Source: Geminicoccus roseus DSM 18922 (GTDB taxonomy: Bacteria; Pseudomonadota; Alphaproteobacteria; Geminicoccales; Geminicoccaceae). Taken from it: a DNA stretch of 64,000 nucleotides. The notes beneath the pieces were generated by a model, which worked only from the letters and a program-made list of their open reading frames with translations, ran no database searches and was not told where the DNA came from. Positions 25,491 through 34,419 of this stretch are shown piece by piece. The first letter of the stretch is position 1. Each line of letters begins with the position of its first letter. A program made the position numbers and the translations under genes. Location: positions 2,256,196 to 2,320,195 of the forward strand of contig NZ_KE386572.1 of the NCBI RefSeq assembly GCF_000427665.1, given 5' to 3'.

Positions 25491-26401
25491 ACGCGCTCCA
25501 CGAGGGCTTTGGTAGGAACGAGGCCGCTGGGGCGGACGAGGAGCATCAGGATGACGATGCCGAACACGAAGGAATCGCGGAACGGCCGGAGTTCGTCGGG
25601 CAGGTAGGCCTGCAGGAACACGGCGGTGAACGCGACGGCGAAGCCGCCGGTGGCGGCGCCGATCAGGCTGCCCATGCCGCCGACCACCGTGGCGATGAAG
25701 GCGAACAGCATGAGCTGCACGCCCATGGTCTGGCTGAGCGTGCCGGTCTGGGACAGGAGGAGAAGCGAGGCCACCGCCGCAAGCACGCCGGACAGGGCGA
25801 AGGCCAGCCCGATCACGATGTTGCCGCGCACGCCGAGATAGCGGGCCATTTTAAAGTCCTCAGCGGCGGCGCGCATCTGGATGCCCAGCGAGGTGCGCTT
25901 CAGGAGCAAGGTGAGCGCCGCCATCAGGACGACGGTGGCGACGATCGTCACGATCTGCAGCAAGGGAATGCGCAGGTCGCCAAGCTGGATCTGGTAGTTC
26001 AGGTTGGACCACAGATCGATGCTCTTCGGCCGCGAGCCATAGAACATCAGGATCAGGTTCTGGATCACGAAGCTGACCGCGAACGAAGAGATCATCAGGG
26101 TCGATGGATCGGCGCGTCGGACGTGCCGGAACACCAGGAAGTCGGAAAGCAGGGCGGCGACGACCACGATCAGCGCCACCACCAAGACCACCAGGAACCA
26201 GGGCCACGAGCCGATGAACAGGGTGGCGACCGCCTCGGTGGACGGGATGATCAGGGCATAGGCGCCAAGGGTGATCAGGTCGCCATAGGCGAAGTTGATC
26301 AGCCGCAGGATGCCGAACAGAAGGCCGATGCCCAGGGCCGCCAGCGCGTAGAGGCTGCCGAGCGACAAGGCGTCAATGAAGGTCTGGGCAAAGTTGATCA
26401 T
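25487..26401 (-). CDS. branched-chain amino acid-type ABC transporter permease LivH
   Basis: The 304-residue protein shows the LivH start (TFIDALSLGSLYALAALG), the GILRLINFAYGDLITLGAY block and the cytoplasmic loop MRAAAEDFKMARYLGV that docks on the ATPase. VVGGMGSLIGAATGG lies near the end. It is half of the transmembrane channel. It is preceded by a GGAGG site and overlaps the genes on both sides by 4 bp, so subunits are made in fixed ratio. It belongs to the operon livG-livF-livH-livM-VOC. Confidence 0.93.
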   Translation of the reverse strand: MINFAQTFIDALSLGSLYALAALGIGLLFGILRLINFAYGDLITLGAYALIIPSTEAVATLFIGSWPWFLVVLVVALIVVVAALLSDFLVFRHVRRADPSTLMISSFAVSFVIQNLILMFYGSRPKSIDLWSNLNYQIQLGDLRIPLLQIVTIVATVVLMAALTLLLKRTSLGIQMRAAAEDFKMARYLGVRGNIVIGLAFALSGVLAAVASLLLLSQTGTLSQTMGVQLMLFAFIATVVGGMGSLIGAATGGFAVAFTAVFLQAYLPDELRPFRDSFVFGIVILMLLVRPSGLVPTKALVERV

Positions 26402-27138
26402 GCCGCTGCCTCCTTGTCGGCCTGAGCCTCGTCGAAGCCGAAATAGGCGCTGGCAATCGCCTCGCCGTCCTGCAGGTCGGCAGTGGCGCCGTGCAGGAGA
26501 ATGCGTCCGTTGCGCAGGACATAGATGCGATCGCTGAACTTCAGCATCCGGTCGGAACTCTGCTCGTTGATCAGGAGGGTGAGGCCTCGCTCGCGCCGCA
26601 GGGCCAGGAGCGTGTCATAGACGGTGTCCACGATCATCGGGGCCAAGCCCAGCGACGGCTCGTCGACCAGCAGCAACCGCGGCCGGGTCATCAGGGCCCG
26701 GGCGATCACGAGCATCTGCTGCTCGCCCCCGGAAAGCCGGCCGGCTGGCTGCCGCCACCGCTCCTTCAGGCGCGGGAAGTAACCCAGAAGCTGCTCGGTA
26801 TCCTGCGCGACATGCCGCCGGTCACTCATGGTGAAGGTGCCGATCAGCAGATTTTCCTCGACCGTCAGCGTGCCGAACACGTGCCGTCCTTCAGGGACCA
26901 GAGAGATCCCAAGCCGTGCGATGTTCTCCGGACGCATGCCCACGAGCCGCCGGCCATCGAAGGTAATCTGGCCGCGAGCCGGCGAGACGCCGCCGGCGAT
27001 GGCGGCCATCAGCGTGGACTTGCCAGCACCGTTCGGACCTACCACGCAGACCGCCTCGCGTTCCTTCACGGCGACCGATACCCCAGCGAGAGCGGTCGTA
27101 CCGCCATAGCTGACCGCTAGATCCTGGACCTCCAGCAT
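26398..27138 (-). CDS. ABC transporter ATP-binding protein LivF
   Basis: The 246-residue ATPase has Walker A GPNGAGKSTL near residue 36, the signature LSGGEQQML, Walker B LLLVDEPSLGLAP and the switch-region segment INEQSS, where the usual switch His is Ser. It powers uptake with LivG. A GGAGG site precedes the ATG, and the gene overlaps livG by a single base and livH by 4 bp. Confidence 0.93.
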   Translation of the reverse strand: MLEVQDLAVSYGGTTALAGVSVAVKEREAVCVVGPNGAGKSTLMAAIAGGVSPARGQITFDGRRLVGMRPENIARLGISLVPEGRHVFGTLTVEENLLIGTFTMSDRRHVAQDTEQLLGYFPRLKERWRQPAGRLSGGEQQMLVIARALMTRPRLLLVDEPSLGLAPMIVDTVYDTLLALRRERGLTLLINEQSSDRMLKFSDRIYVLRNGRILLHGATADLQDGEAIASAYFGFDEAQADKEAAA

Positions 27139-27938
27139 CAGTGATGAGCCTCCGAATGCTCGAGCTGCCGCTCGCTTTCGCCGCCCAGGTAGGCGTGGAT
27201 CACGGCTTTGTCGTTCTTGATCTCTTCGGGTGTGCCTTCGGCAATGGTGCGACCGCTGTCCAGCACGTGGATCCGGTCGCAGGTGCCCATGACCATGCGC
27301 ATGTTGTGCTCAATCAGGAGGATGCCGCAACCGAACGTGCCCGGGATCGCGAGCACGATCCGGGAGAGTTCGTCGCATTCCGCGTCCGACATGCCGGCCG
27401 CCGGCTCGTCGAGCAGGATGAAGGCTGGTCCCAGCATCAGGGCCCGGGCGATGCCAACGCGGCGCTCGTCCGTGTAGGCAAGACCTCCCGCCATGACGTC
27501 CGCCTTGTCGGCCAGGCCGATCCACTGGAGCATTTCCACCGCCAGGCGGTGCGCCTGGCGCCGGCCCAGGCCCATCCCGTTGGCGGTGACCTCCACGTTC
27601 TCGGTCACCGAGAGATGCTTGAACAGCCGCCCCGCCTGGAAGGTGCGGGCGACCCCTCGATGACGGAAATGCTCTGCCGTCCAGCCATGGGTGCTGACGC
27701 CGCCGAGCAGGATGCGGCCTTCGGTGGGAGCCTGGAATCCGGTGAGACAGTTGACGAGGGTCGTCTTGCCCGCGCCGTTTGGCCCGATCAGGCCTAGGAT
27801 CTTCTCCCGTTCCAGGTGCAGGGTGACACCGCCTATGGCGGTGAGACCGCCAAACTGGACCGAAATCCCTTCTGCCTTGAGGCTGGCGGCCTCCGATCGT
27901 TCGACGCCCGGGGCGCTCTTGGAAGGTACGGTGGTCAT
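27138..27938 (-). CDS. ABC transporter ATP-binding protein LivG
   Basis: The 266-residue ATPase has Walker A GPNGAGKTTL, Walker B AFILLDEPAAGM and the switch His in LLIEHNMRMVM. The signature region reads LAYTDERRVGIARAL, where common LivG proteins have L-S/P-Y-G-x-Q-R-R, so the Gly of the C-loop is Thr. The EHFRHRGVARTFQ Q-loop is normal. It is the first gene of the importer operon and faces a 220-bp region holding a TGTGATCACA operator, with the binding-protein gene leaving in the other direction. The ribosome site is weak. Confidence 0.92.
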   Translation of the reverse strand: MTTVPSKSAPGVERSEAASLKAEGISVQFGGLTAIGGVTLHLEREKILGLIGPNGAGKTTLVNCLTGFQAPTEGRILLGGVSTHGWTAEHFRHRGVARTFQAGRLFKHLSVTENVEVTANGMGLGRRQAHRLAVEMLQWIGLADKADVMAGGLAYTDERRVGIARALMLGPAFILLDEPAAGMSDAECDELSRIVLAIPGTFGCGILLIEHNMRMVMGTCDRIHVLDSGRTIAEGTPEEIKNDKAVIHAYLGGESERQLEHSEAHH

Positions 27939-27960
27939 TTAGGTGCCAACCCGCTCCGCT

Positions 27961-27970
27961 TGTGATCACA
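27961..27970. promoter_or_regulatory. TGTGATCACA operator, livG / binding-protein divergent region
   Basis: A perfect 10-bp palindrome lies 22 bp upstream of the livG start and about 190 bp before the divergent binding-protein gene. It matches the sites at 38,490, 40,234 and 44,732 exactly, which puts the Liv importer in the same proposed regulon. Confidence 0.75.
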
Positions 27971-28158
27971 CTGGTGCTTAAGGGATCAGTTGCCGTGGCA
28001 GAAGCCAGGAAATACCGCTTGTCATCGGGGAGCAAGAAGCGTGCAATCCGTGGGCAAGCGGCCTGTCAGGAATGGCCCTCAAGCGCTGGTACGGCTCTTG
28101 CTGCCGTCCAGCCCGTGGCCTTTCCGGCGGAAGCCGCGACAATTGGGGGGAGCAGAGC

Positions 28159-29364
28159 ATGCTCAGCACTAGGATCCTGAGCGCAGTCGCGTTCGGCGCT
28201 GCACTGACCATGGGAGCAACGTCTCCGCAGGCAGCCGAGGACGACATCGTCCTGGGCTTCGCCGTCGCCGAATCCGGCATGATGGCGGCCTACGACAGCG
28301 ATTCCATGAAGATGGCAAAGCTGTGGATGGAGGAGCAGAACGAGAAGGGCGGGCTCCTCGGCAAGAAGCTCACCCAGGTGACTGCGGACACCAAGTCCGA
28401 CCGCGTCGAGGGTGCCAAGGCCGGGCAGCGCGTCCTGCGTGAGGGCGCTGACCTGGTGTTTGCCACGTGCGACTATGATTATGGCGCGCCGGCGGCCCTG
28501 CAGGCGCAGCAGGCGGAGGTCATCTCCGTGTTCCTGTGCGCGGGCGATCCGAAAGCCGGGGTGATGGGCGTCGGCCCCTATTCCTTCACCTCCTCCAACG
28601 CGGCGCAGGTCGAGGGTGCCACGCTTGCCGAGTGGGGCATGGAGAAGAAGGGCTTCAAGACCGCCTATCTGCTGCTTGACGAGACACTGGAGTACAACAA
28701 GTCGGCCTGTGCCGGCTTCGAGTGGGCATTCCCCAAGGTCGGGGGCGAGATCGTCGGCCAGGATGTCTTCAAGGGCAGCGACGCCTCGATCGCCTCGCAG
28801 ATCACCCGCTACCGCTCGGTGGCTGCCGAGAAGCCGGTCGACGTGTTCGTGCTGTGCTCGTCGATGCCCGGTGCCGGAAGTGCGCTGCGCCAGATCCGCG
28901 CGGCCGGCATCGACATCCCGGTGTTCGGCTCGCAGTCGATGGACGGTCTGTACTGGCAGGACGCCGTGCCCGGCCTGACCGACTTCTACGTGCCGATCCA
29001 GGCCTCGTCCTATGGCGATGACCCGCGTCCCGAGGTCAACGAGCTGACCAAGCGCTTCGAGGAGATGTACGGGTCGCCGCCGGCCAGCCAGTACGCCTAC
29101 CCGATCTATGCCTGGCTGGAACTGTGGGCCAAGGCCGTGGAGAAGGCTGGCACCACCGACGCCAAGGAAGTCGTCGATGTGATGAACACCTACAAGGACG
29201 AGCCGACCCTGCTCGGGCCCAGGACGTTCACACCCATGCTGCACATCCAGGACCAGCCGCTTGAACTGATCGCCATGGTCGGCAGCGGCAAGGGCGAGGT
29301 GATCGACCAGTGGCGCATTTCCGAGCCCGTCCCGCAGGAGGTGCTCTACCGCCTGAAGAAGTGA
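28159..29364 (+). CDS. periplasmic substrate-binding protein of the Liv-type importer
   Basis: The 401-residue protein starts with a Sec signal peptide cleaved near residue 26 (SPQAA-EDD). It continues as a type I periplasmic binding protein of the LivK/AmiC/UrtA kind, with GFAVAESGMMAAYDSDSMKM, LWMEEQNEKGGLLGKK and ADTKSDRVEGA. It should catch the substrate for the divergent livGFHM operon. The ATG has a GGGGGGAG site; an upstream in-frame extension would hide the signal peptide and is rejected. Its own strong terminator follows. Whether it binds amino acids or amides cannot be decided from sequence. Confidence 0.92.
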   Translation: MLSTRILSAVAFGAALTMGATSPQAAEDDIVLGFAVAESGMMAAYDSDSMKMAKLWMEEQNEKGGLLGKKLTQVTADTKSDRVEGAKAGQRVLREGADLVFATCDYDYGAPAALQAQQAEVISVFLCAGDPKAGVMGVGPYSFTSSNAAQVEGATLAEWGMEKKGFKTAYLLLDETLEYNKSACAGFEWAFPKVGGEIVGQDVFKGSDASIASQITRYRSVAAEKPVDVFVLCSSMPGAGSALRQIRAAGIDIPVFGSQSMDGLYWQDAVPGLTDFYVPIQASSYGDDPRPEVNELTKRFEEMYGSPPASQYAYPIYAWLELWAKAVEKAGTTDAKEVVDVMNTYKDEPTLLGPRTFTPMLHIQDQPLELIAMVGSGKGEVIDQWRISEPVPQEVLYRLKK

Positions 29365-29382
29365 GCTTCCGCTCCTGAAAAG

Positions 29383-29413
29383 AAACGCCCCCGCCGGCTG
29401 GCGGGGGCGTTTG
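29383..29413 (+). terminator. rho-independent terminator after the binding-protein gene
   Basis: AACGCCCCCGCC and GGCGGGGGCGTT form a 12-bp stem with a 4-base loop, followed by TTTG. It lies 19 bp after the stop and is also placed to end the convergent Hyu operon from the other side, where the arm begins with AA. Confidence 0.85.
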
Positions 29414-29435
29414 CATCTGGACGCTGCCTGTCCCG

Positions 29436-31370
29436 CTATTCGGTCAGGCCATAGAAGCGGCGCGCCGCTTCCTGGCTGACAAAGCCTTCCGCCACATCCT
29501 GGAGCACCGCCTCACGATCTCGTTGCAGGGGATCGCCGTAGCCACCGCCGCCAGCCGTCACGAGTTGGATGCGATCACCAGGCTCGAACACCACGTTCGC
29601 GTACTTGCTGCTCGACACCTTGTTGTTGGTCTCGCGCACGGTGGTCCAGGTCTCGGTTCCCGCCTTCATGATCCTGGTACCGCCCGCAGCGCCGCGCTCG
29701 CCGCCGAACAGCGGGAAGGGCCCGGTCTCGTGGCGGTCGCTGCACTGCGAGCCGGTGATCGGCACGGTGGTGACGAAGAGCGTGCGCTTGAAGCCGAGGC
29801 CGCCGCGCCACTGCCCGGCGCCCCCGGAATCCTGGACAAGCTCGCAGTTCTCGACGCGCAGGGGAAAGCGGGTCTCGAACACCTCGGTCGGATTGAAGCG
29901 ACAGTTGCCGTTGATGGCGTTGACGGTGTTATTGCCGTCATGACCTTTCCGGCCACCCCAGCCGCCCGACATGATATCGTAGCAGGCGAAGTACTCGTCA
30001 TGGTCGGGATGGTCGCCGCCGAACACGAAGTTCGTGCTGGTCCCCGATTCCGAGGCCATCGCGCGGTCCGGCGTGCAACCGGACATGGCGCCGATCACGA
30101 TGTCGGCCAGGCGCGGATGGGTCTCGGTGTTGCCGGCGACCAACGGGCCCGGGTAGTCGACGTTGGTGACATGCCCTGGAGGCGAGATCACCCGGATGGG
30201 CCGGAAGCATCCAGAGTTCTTCGGGATCGAGGCGTCGGTGACGTGCAGGATGCCATTATAGGTGGCGCCCGTGGTCACGCCGAGCGTGGCATTGATCGGA
30301 CCCCTAGCCTGCTTGGAACTGCGGCCGAAGTCGGCCACGATCTCGTCGCCATGCAGATGAAGGTCGACGGCGATCTCATAGGGCGTGTTGGTGATGCCGT
30401 CGTTCTCGATCACGTCCTCGAAGGAATAGACGCCGTCCGCAAAGGCGGCGATCTCTGCCCGCATCCGCCGCTCGGCATAGTCCATCAGGTCTTCGCAGGT
30501 CTGCTTGAAGACGTCCTTGCCGTATTTCTTGACGATCTGGACGATCCGGTCGACGCCTAGATCCACGGAGCCGATCATGGCGCGCAGGTCGCCGTAGGAC
30601 TGCCGGGGCGTGCGGGTGTTGGCGAGGATCAGCTTCCAGACTTCCTCGACATCCTCGCCCTTCTTCATGATCTTCACCGGGGGTACGCGCATGCCCTCGT
30701 GGAAGATCTCGGTGGCCTCGCCGCAGAAGGCACCCGGCACCATGCCGCCGATCTCGGCGATGTGACCGATGCAGACGGCAAAGCCCAGGAGCTCGCCATC
30801 CACGAAGAACGGCTTGAAGAAGGTGTGCTCGGGGCAGTGGAGGCCGCCGCGGTAAGGGTCATTGTGCAGGAGGATGTCTCCTTCGGACAGGGTCTCGAAG
30901 GGGATCTCCTGGGCGCAAGTCTTGATGAGCAGCGGCATGCCGCCGATCATGGTGGGGCAGAACTCGGCGCAGGCGATCATGTCGCCCTTGGCGTCAGCCA
31001 GCGCACAGGTGAAGTCGAGGCCCTCGTTGAAGATCGTCGAGTACGACGTCTTCATGAGCAGGATGCCCATCTCCCGGCAGATCGACACCATGGTCGAATC
31101 CAGGATGTTCATGTTGACCATGTCGAGCGGGGCCAGGCGCTCGTGCTTGGTCGGGTAGGCCGCTTCGAACGGCAGCTTCGGCTGGACGATCGGCATGATC
31201 GGGTCGTCCTCGCCCTTTGCCCGCCGCTCGGTCCACTCCACGCACCAGGGCGAGCAGAACAGGCCCTTGGGACCGGGCCCGGTGCGCTCCCCCTCGCCAT
31301 AGACGAGCAGGCCGCAGCAGGCGCACTTGTTGTACTTCTCGACGTAGAAGCCGTTCTCGGACATGCGCAT
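29436..31370 (-). CDS. hyuB: hydantoinase B / oxoprolinase family protein with N-terminal cysteine-rich zinc-like domain (HyuB, pair C)
   Basis: The 644-residue protein is a full HyuB, with LHNDPYRGGLHCPEH and the closing TAGGGGYGDP, preceded by about 80 extra residues. The extension has Cys at 16, 18, 19, 39 and 43 (C-A-C-C-G then F-C-S-P-W-C), the spacing of a zinc ribbon or treble-clef finger. Conserved HyuB sequence begins only near MVNMNILDST. Acetone and acetophenone carboxylases, which share the HyuA/HyuB core, use separate small extra subunits, so a built-in finger may do a similar job; this is inference. It is the last gene of the five-gene minus operon and starts 16 bp after hyuA, with an AGGA site. 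Confidence 0.9.
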   Translation of the reverse strand: MRMSENGFYVEKYNKCACCGLLVYGEGERTGPGPKGLFCSPWCVEWTERRAKGEDDPIMPIVQPKLPFEAAYPTKHERLAPLDMVNMNILDSTMVSICREMGILLMKTSYSTIFNEGLDFTCALADAKGDMIACAEFCPTMIGGMPLLIKTCAQEIPFETLSEGDILLHNDPYRGGLHCPEHTFFKPFFVDGELLGFAVCIGHIAEIGGMVPGAFCGEATEIFHEGMRVPPVKIMKKGEDVEEVWKLILANTRTPRQSYGDLRAMIGSVDLGVDRIVQIVKKYGKDVFKQTCEDLMDYAERRMRAEIAAFADGVYSFEDVIENDGITNTPYEIAVDLHLHGDEIVADFGRSSKQARGPINATLGVTTGATYNGILHVTDASIPKNSGCFRPIRVISPPGHVTNVDYPGPLVAGNTETHPRLADIVIGAMSGCTPDRAMASESGTSTNFVFGGDHPDHDEYFACYDIMSGGWGGRKGHDGNNTVNAINGNCRFNPTEVFETRFPLRVENCELVQDSGGAGQWRGGLGFKRTLFVTTVPITGSQCSDRHETGPFPLFGGERGAAGGTRIMKAGTETWTTVRETNNKVSSSKYANVVFEPGDRIQLVTAGGGGYGDPLQRDREAVLQDVAEGFVSQEAARRFYGLTE

Positions 31371-31386
31371 TGGGGAGGTGTCCTTC

Positions 31387-33423
31387 TCAGGCCTTGATCG
31401 TGTCGATGAGGAGATGGCCGTAGTCGTCGACCGTGAGCCGCTGACCGGGGCAGACGACAGTAACCGAGGCGGCTTCCTCGACGATCACCGGGCCGTCGAG
31501 GACATGGCCGGCGCGCAGCATGTCGCGATCGTAAACCGCTACGTCGAAGCGGCCCTGGGCATAGCCGACACTGCGCCGGCTGGTCGGCACGGGCGGGCCC
31601 ATCGCCTTGTCGAGCCTGGGTACGTCGGGCACCGCCGAGTTGGAGATCGCGGTCACCCCGAAATTGACGATCTCGATGATCTCGCCCTTGGTGTTGAAGC
31701 CGAAACGCGCCTTGTGCGCATCATGGAAGGCCTGCCACAGCCGCTCGATGTCCGCGCTGGGCGAAAGCGCATCCGCGTCGACCGTCAGCTCCAGCTCATA
31801 GTTCTGCCCGAGATAACGCATCTCCAGGCTGCGCGAGACCCTGATCTCGTCGGTGAAGCCCTGCCCGGTGAGCTGGCCGGTGGCCTCTTCCACCAGCGAC
31901 GTCATGATCGCCGCTGCCTTCTCCTTGTCGAAGCGGTTGCTGGTGAGCTGTGCCGTGCGCTGCCGGTCGACCCGGGCCTGGGTCATGATGAACCCGTAGG
32001 CGGAGAACTGGCCCGGATGGTTCGGGACGATGCCGCGCGGAATGCCCATCTCGCTCATCAGTTCCCCCACATGGAGCGGTCCTGCGCCGCCAAACGTGCA
32101 CAGGGTGAAATCGCGCGGGTCGAGGCCGCCCTCGATCAGCACCGACCGGAGGGCGCCCACCATGTTGCTGTTGGCGATCCGCACGATCGCCAGCGCGGTC
32201 TGGTCGACGTCCTGGCCCAGCGCCTCGGCGACGCCAGTCACGGCCTTGCGGGCGCGCTCGACGTCCAGCCGCATCCGCCCGCCCAGGAAGTTGCCTGGAT
32301 CAATCCGCCCAAGCAGCACGTTGGCGTCGGTGACGGTCGGCAGATCGCCCTTGCCATAGCAGGCGGGACCAGGATTGGCCCCGGCACTCTGCGGCCCGAC
32401 CCGGAGCATGCCGCCTTTGTCGATCCAGGCGATCGAGCCGCCGCCGGCGCCGATCGTGCGGATGTCGATGATCGGGATCTGGATCGGCACGCCCCACTCG
32501 ATCTCGAACGCCGTGGTGAAGCGCTCCTGGCCGTCCAGGATCACCGAGACGTCGGTGGAGGTACCCCCCATGTCGAGCGTGACGAGATGGTCGATGCCGG
32601 TCAGCCGCGCCACGTGGCGGCTGGCGATGACGCCGCCGGTGGGGCCGGAGACCACCAGGTTGACCGGCGCCTCGGCGGCGGCGTCGAGGGTCATCTCGCC
32701 GCCATTCGACTTGATGACGACGGTGGGCGCCTTGAAGCCGGCCTCGTCCAGCCGCTTGCGCATCGAGCCCATCTGCCGGCTTACCACCGGCTTCAGGTAG
32801 GCATCGGCGAGCACGGTGGAGGCGCGCTCGTACTCCTTCCACTTCGGCAGGACCTCGTAGGAGATCGAGATCGGCATGTCCGGGAGGACTTCCGTCAGGA
32901 TCTGCTTGATGCGCTGCTCGTGGGAAGGATTGAGGTAGGAGAACAGAGTGCAGACCGCGACCGCCTGGATCTCCGTGGTGGCGGCGATCGTCTCACCCAG
33001 GGCGCGGACCTCCGCCTCGTCCAGGTCCTTCAGGACATTACCGTAGGCATCGATCCGCTCGTCCAGCTCGAAGCAGTGCCGGCGCTTGGCCAGCGGGTTC
33101 GGCTTCACCCAGCTCGCGTCGTAATGGTACTTGCGGTTGCCGCGCTGGACGAAGATGACGTCCTTGAAGCCCTTGGTGGTGACATAGGCGACTGTGGCGC
33201 CCTTCCGCTCCAGGATCGCGTTGGTGGCGACCGTGGTGCCGAGGCGGATGTGCTCGACGGCGGCGTCGCTCTCCTTGTAGCGGCCAAGGCCGCCAATGAT
33301 GCCGACGACCGGGTCGGTCGGGGTGGAAAGCTCCTTCCAGACCTCGACCTTCTGCTTGTCGCGGTCGTAGGCGACGAAGTCGGTGAACGTGCCACCGACG
33401 TCGATCCCGAGGGCATGGCTCAT
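31387..33423 (-). CDS. hyuA: hydantoinase A / oxoprolinase family ATPase subunit (HyuA, pair C)
   Basis: The 678-residue protein has DVGGTFTD at residues 8-15, GTTVATNA at 62-69 and DMGGTSTDVS at 284-293. GAGGGSIAWID, GANPGPACYG and LGRIDPGNFLGG follow. These are the marks of the ATP-binding HyuA subunit. An AAGGAG site sits 12 bp before the ATG. It lies between a class IV aminotransferase gene (43 bp upstream) and its zinc-finger HyuB partner. The DMGGTS form of the second loop groups it with pair B. Together the pair should activate and open a cyclic amide, or less likely carboxylate a ketone. Confidence 0.93.
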   Translation of the reverse strand: MSHALGIDVGGTFTDFVAYDRDKQKVEVWKELSTPTDPVVGIIGGLGRYKESDAAVEHIRLGTTVATNAILERKGATVAYVTTKGFKDVIFVQRGNRKYHYDASWVKPNPLAKRRHCFELDERIDAYGNVLKDLDEAEVRALGETIAATTEIQAVAVCTLFSYLNPSHEQRIKQILTEVLPDMPISISYEVLPKWKEYERASTVLADAYLKPVVSRQMGSMRKRLDEAGFKAPTVVIKSNGGEMTLDAAAEAPVNLVVSGPTGGVIASRHVARLTGIDHLVTLDMGGTSTDVSVILDGQERFTTAFEIEWGVPIQIPIIDIRTIGAGGGSIAWIDKGGMLRVGPQSAGANPGPACYGKGDLPTVTDANVLLGRIDPGNFLGGRMRLDVERARKAVTGVAEALGQDVDQTALAIVRIANSNMVGALRSVLIEGGLDPRDFTLCTFGGAGPLHVGELMSEMGIPRGIVPNHPGQFSAYGFIMTQARVDRQRTAQLTSNRFDKEKAAAIMTSLVEEATGQLTGQGFTDEIRVSRSLEMRYLGQNYELELTVDADALSPSADIERLWQAFHDAHKARFGFNTKGEIIEIVNFGVTAISNSAVPDVPRLDKAMGPPVPTSRRSVGYAQGRFDVAVYDRDMLRAGHVLDGPVIVEEAASVTVVCPGQRLTVDDYGHLLIDTIKA

Positions 33424-33466
33424 CTTGTTCGTTCTCCTTGCCGGACAGGCGGCATCCGGAAGTGGA

Positions 33467-34393
33467 TCAGGATTTCAGGTCGTAGTCGATCGGCGTGGCG
33501 TGCCATCCCTGCCGGCGCTTCTCCCAGAAGGTCTCGCGCAGCCTGGCCGAGATGGGCCCCGGGCGGTCGTTGCCGAGAATGCGCGAGCCCAGCCGGCTGG
33601 CGGGCATGATGCCGCCGGCGGTGGTGGAGAACAGGATTTCGTCGGCTTCCTCGAGTTCGGCTCGCGGGATCGGGCGGATCTCGAACGGGATGCCGAGTTC
33701 CTGGCAGAGTTCCTGGACCGATTTGCGGGTGATCCCCTCCAGGGCGCCCTGGGGCGGGCTGACCACGGTGCCGTTGATCACGGCGAAGGCGTTGTAGCCG
33801 GGGCCTTCCGTCAGGTAGCCCTGATGATCAAGCAGCACGGCCGTGTCAAAGCCGGCGTCGTGCGCCTCGAACAGGGCGGCCGTAAGATCGCCCCAGTGAA
33901 AGTTCTTCACGGTCGGATCGACCGAATCCGGCGGTATGCGCGGCGTCCTGGCGATCATCGCGTGCACCCCCCGAGCCTGCTGCTCTTCGGTGAACAGCCA
34001 CACCCAGGGGATCGCGAAGCAGATCAGGTAGGCGCGGCCATAAGCCGGATGATAGGGCAATCCTGGCGCTGGTTTGCCGCGTGCGCAGTCCATAGCGACA
34101 TAGGCTTCCTTGAGCCCGCTTCGCTGGACGAGCCTGGTCAGGATTCCCTTGATGTCCTCGTCGCTCTCTTCCGGCTTCAGGCGAAGCTTGTCCATCGAGC
34201 GGCGAAACCGCGTGACATGGTCGTCCAGGCGGAAGAACGCGCCGAAATAGACGCCGACCACGTCATAGGTGACATCGGAGCGCCGGTAGCCCCAGTCGGT
34301 GACAGGGATCCGGGCTTCCTTGATCGGTACGATCTGACCGTCGACATAGGCAGCGCCGGCTGACCAGTCGATGGAGGGAGAGGGGCTTTCCAT
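33467..34393 (-). CDS. class IV (D-amino acid / branched-chain type) aminotransferase
   Basis: The 308-residue protein is a fold-type IV PLP enzyme. ARIPVTDWGYRRSD is the usual N-terminal block, the Schiff-base Lys is at 163 in TVKNFHWGD, and Glu196 in YLTEGPGYN holds the PLP ring nitrogen. The TTAGGIMPASR segment contacts phosphate. Members act on D-amino acids, branched-chain amino acids, 4-amino-4-deoxychorismate or (R)-amines. Having NFHWGD in place of N-x-L makes the subgroup unclear. An AGGAG site sits 9 bp before the ATG. The gene lies between two Hyu pairs in one operon, so it probably deaminates an amino acid released by ring opening. Confidence 0.88.
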   Translation of the reverse strand: MESPSPSIDWSAGAAYVDGQIVPIKEARIPVTDWGYRRSDVTYDVVGVYFGAFFRLDDHVTRFRRSMDKLRLKPEESDEDIKGILTRLVQRSGLKEAYVAMDCARGKPAPGLPYHPAYGRAYLICFAIPWVWLFTEEQQARGVHAMIARTPRIPPDSVDPTVKNFHWGDLTAALFEAHDAGFDTAVLLDHQGYLTEGPGYNAFAVINGTVVSPPQGALEGITRKSVQELCQELGIPFEIRPIPRAELEEADEILFSTTAGGIMPASRLGSRILGNDRPGPISARLRETFWEKRRQGWHATPIDYDLKS

Positions 34394-34419
34394 GGCTCGG
34401 GCTCCTAAAGGCGAATGGC

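Noticed and set aside
27961-27970. TGTGATCACA as a CRP site
   Set aside because: CRP half sites TGTGA and TCACA need a spacer of six bases. Here they abut, which fits a short GntR-type palindrome better.
31363-33609. A 748-codon plus-strand open frame
   Set aside because: It is antisense to hyuA pair C and shows no recognisable domain; the minus-strand frame has all HyuA motifs.
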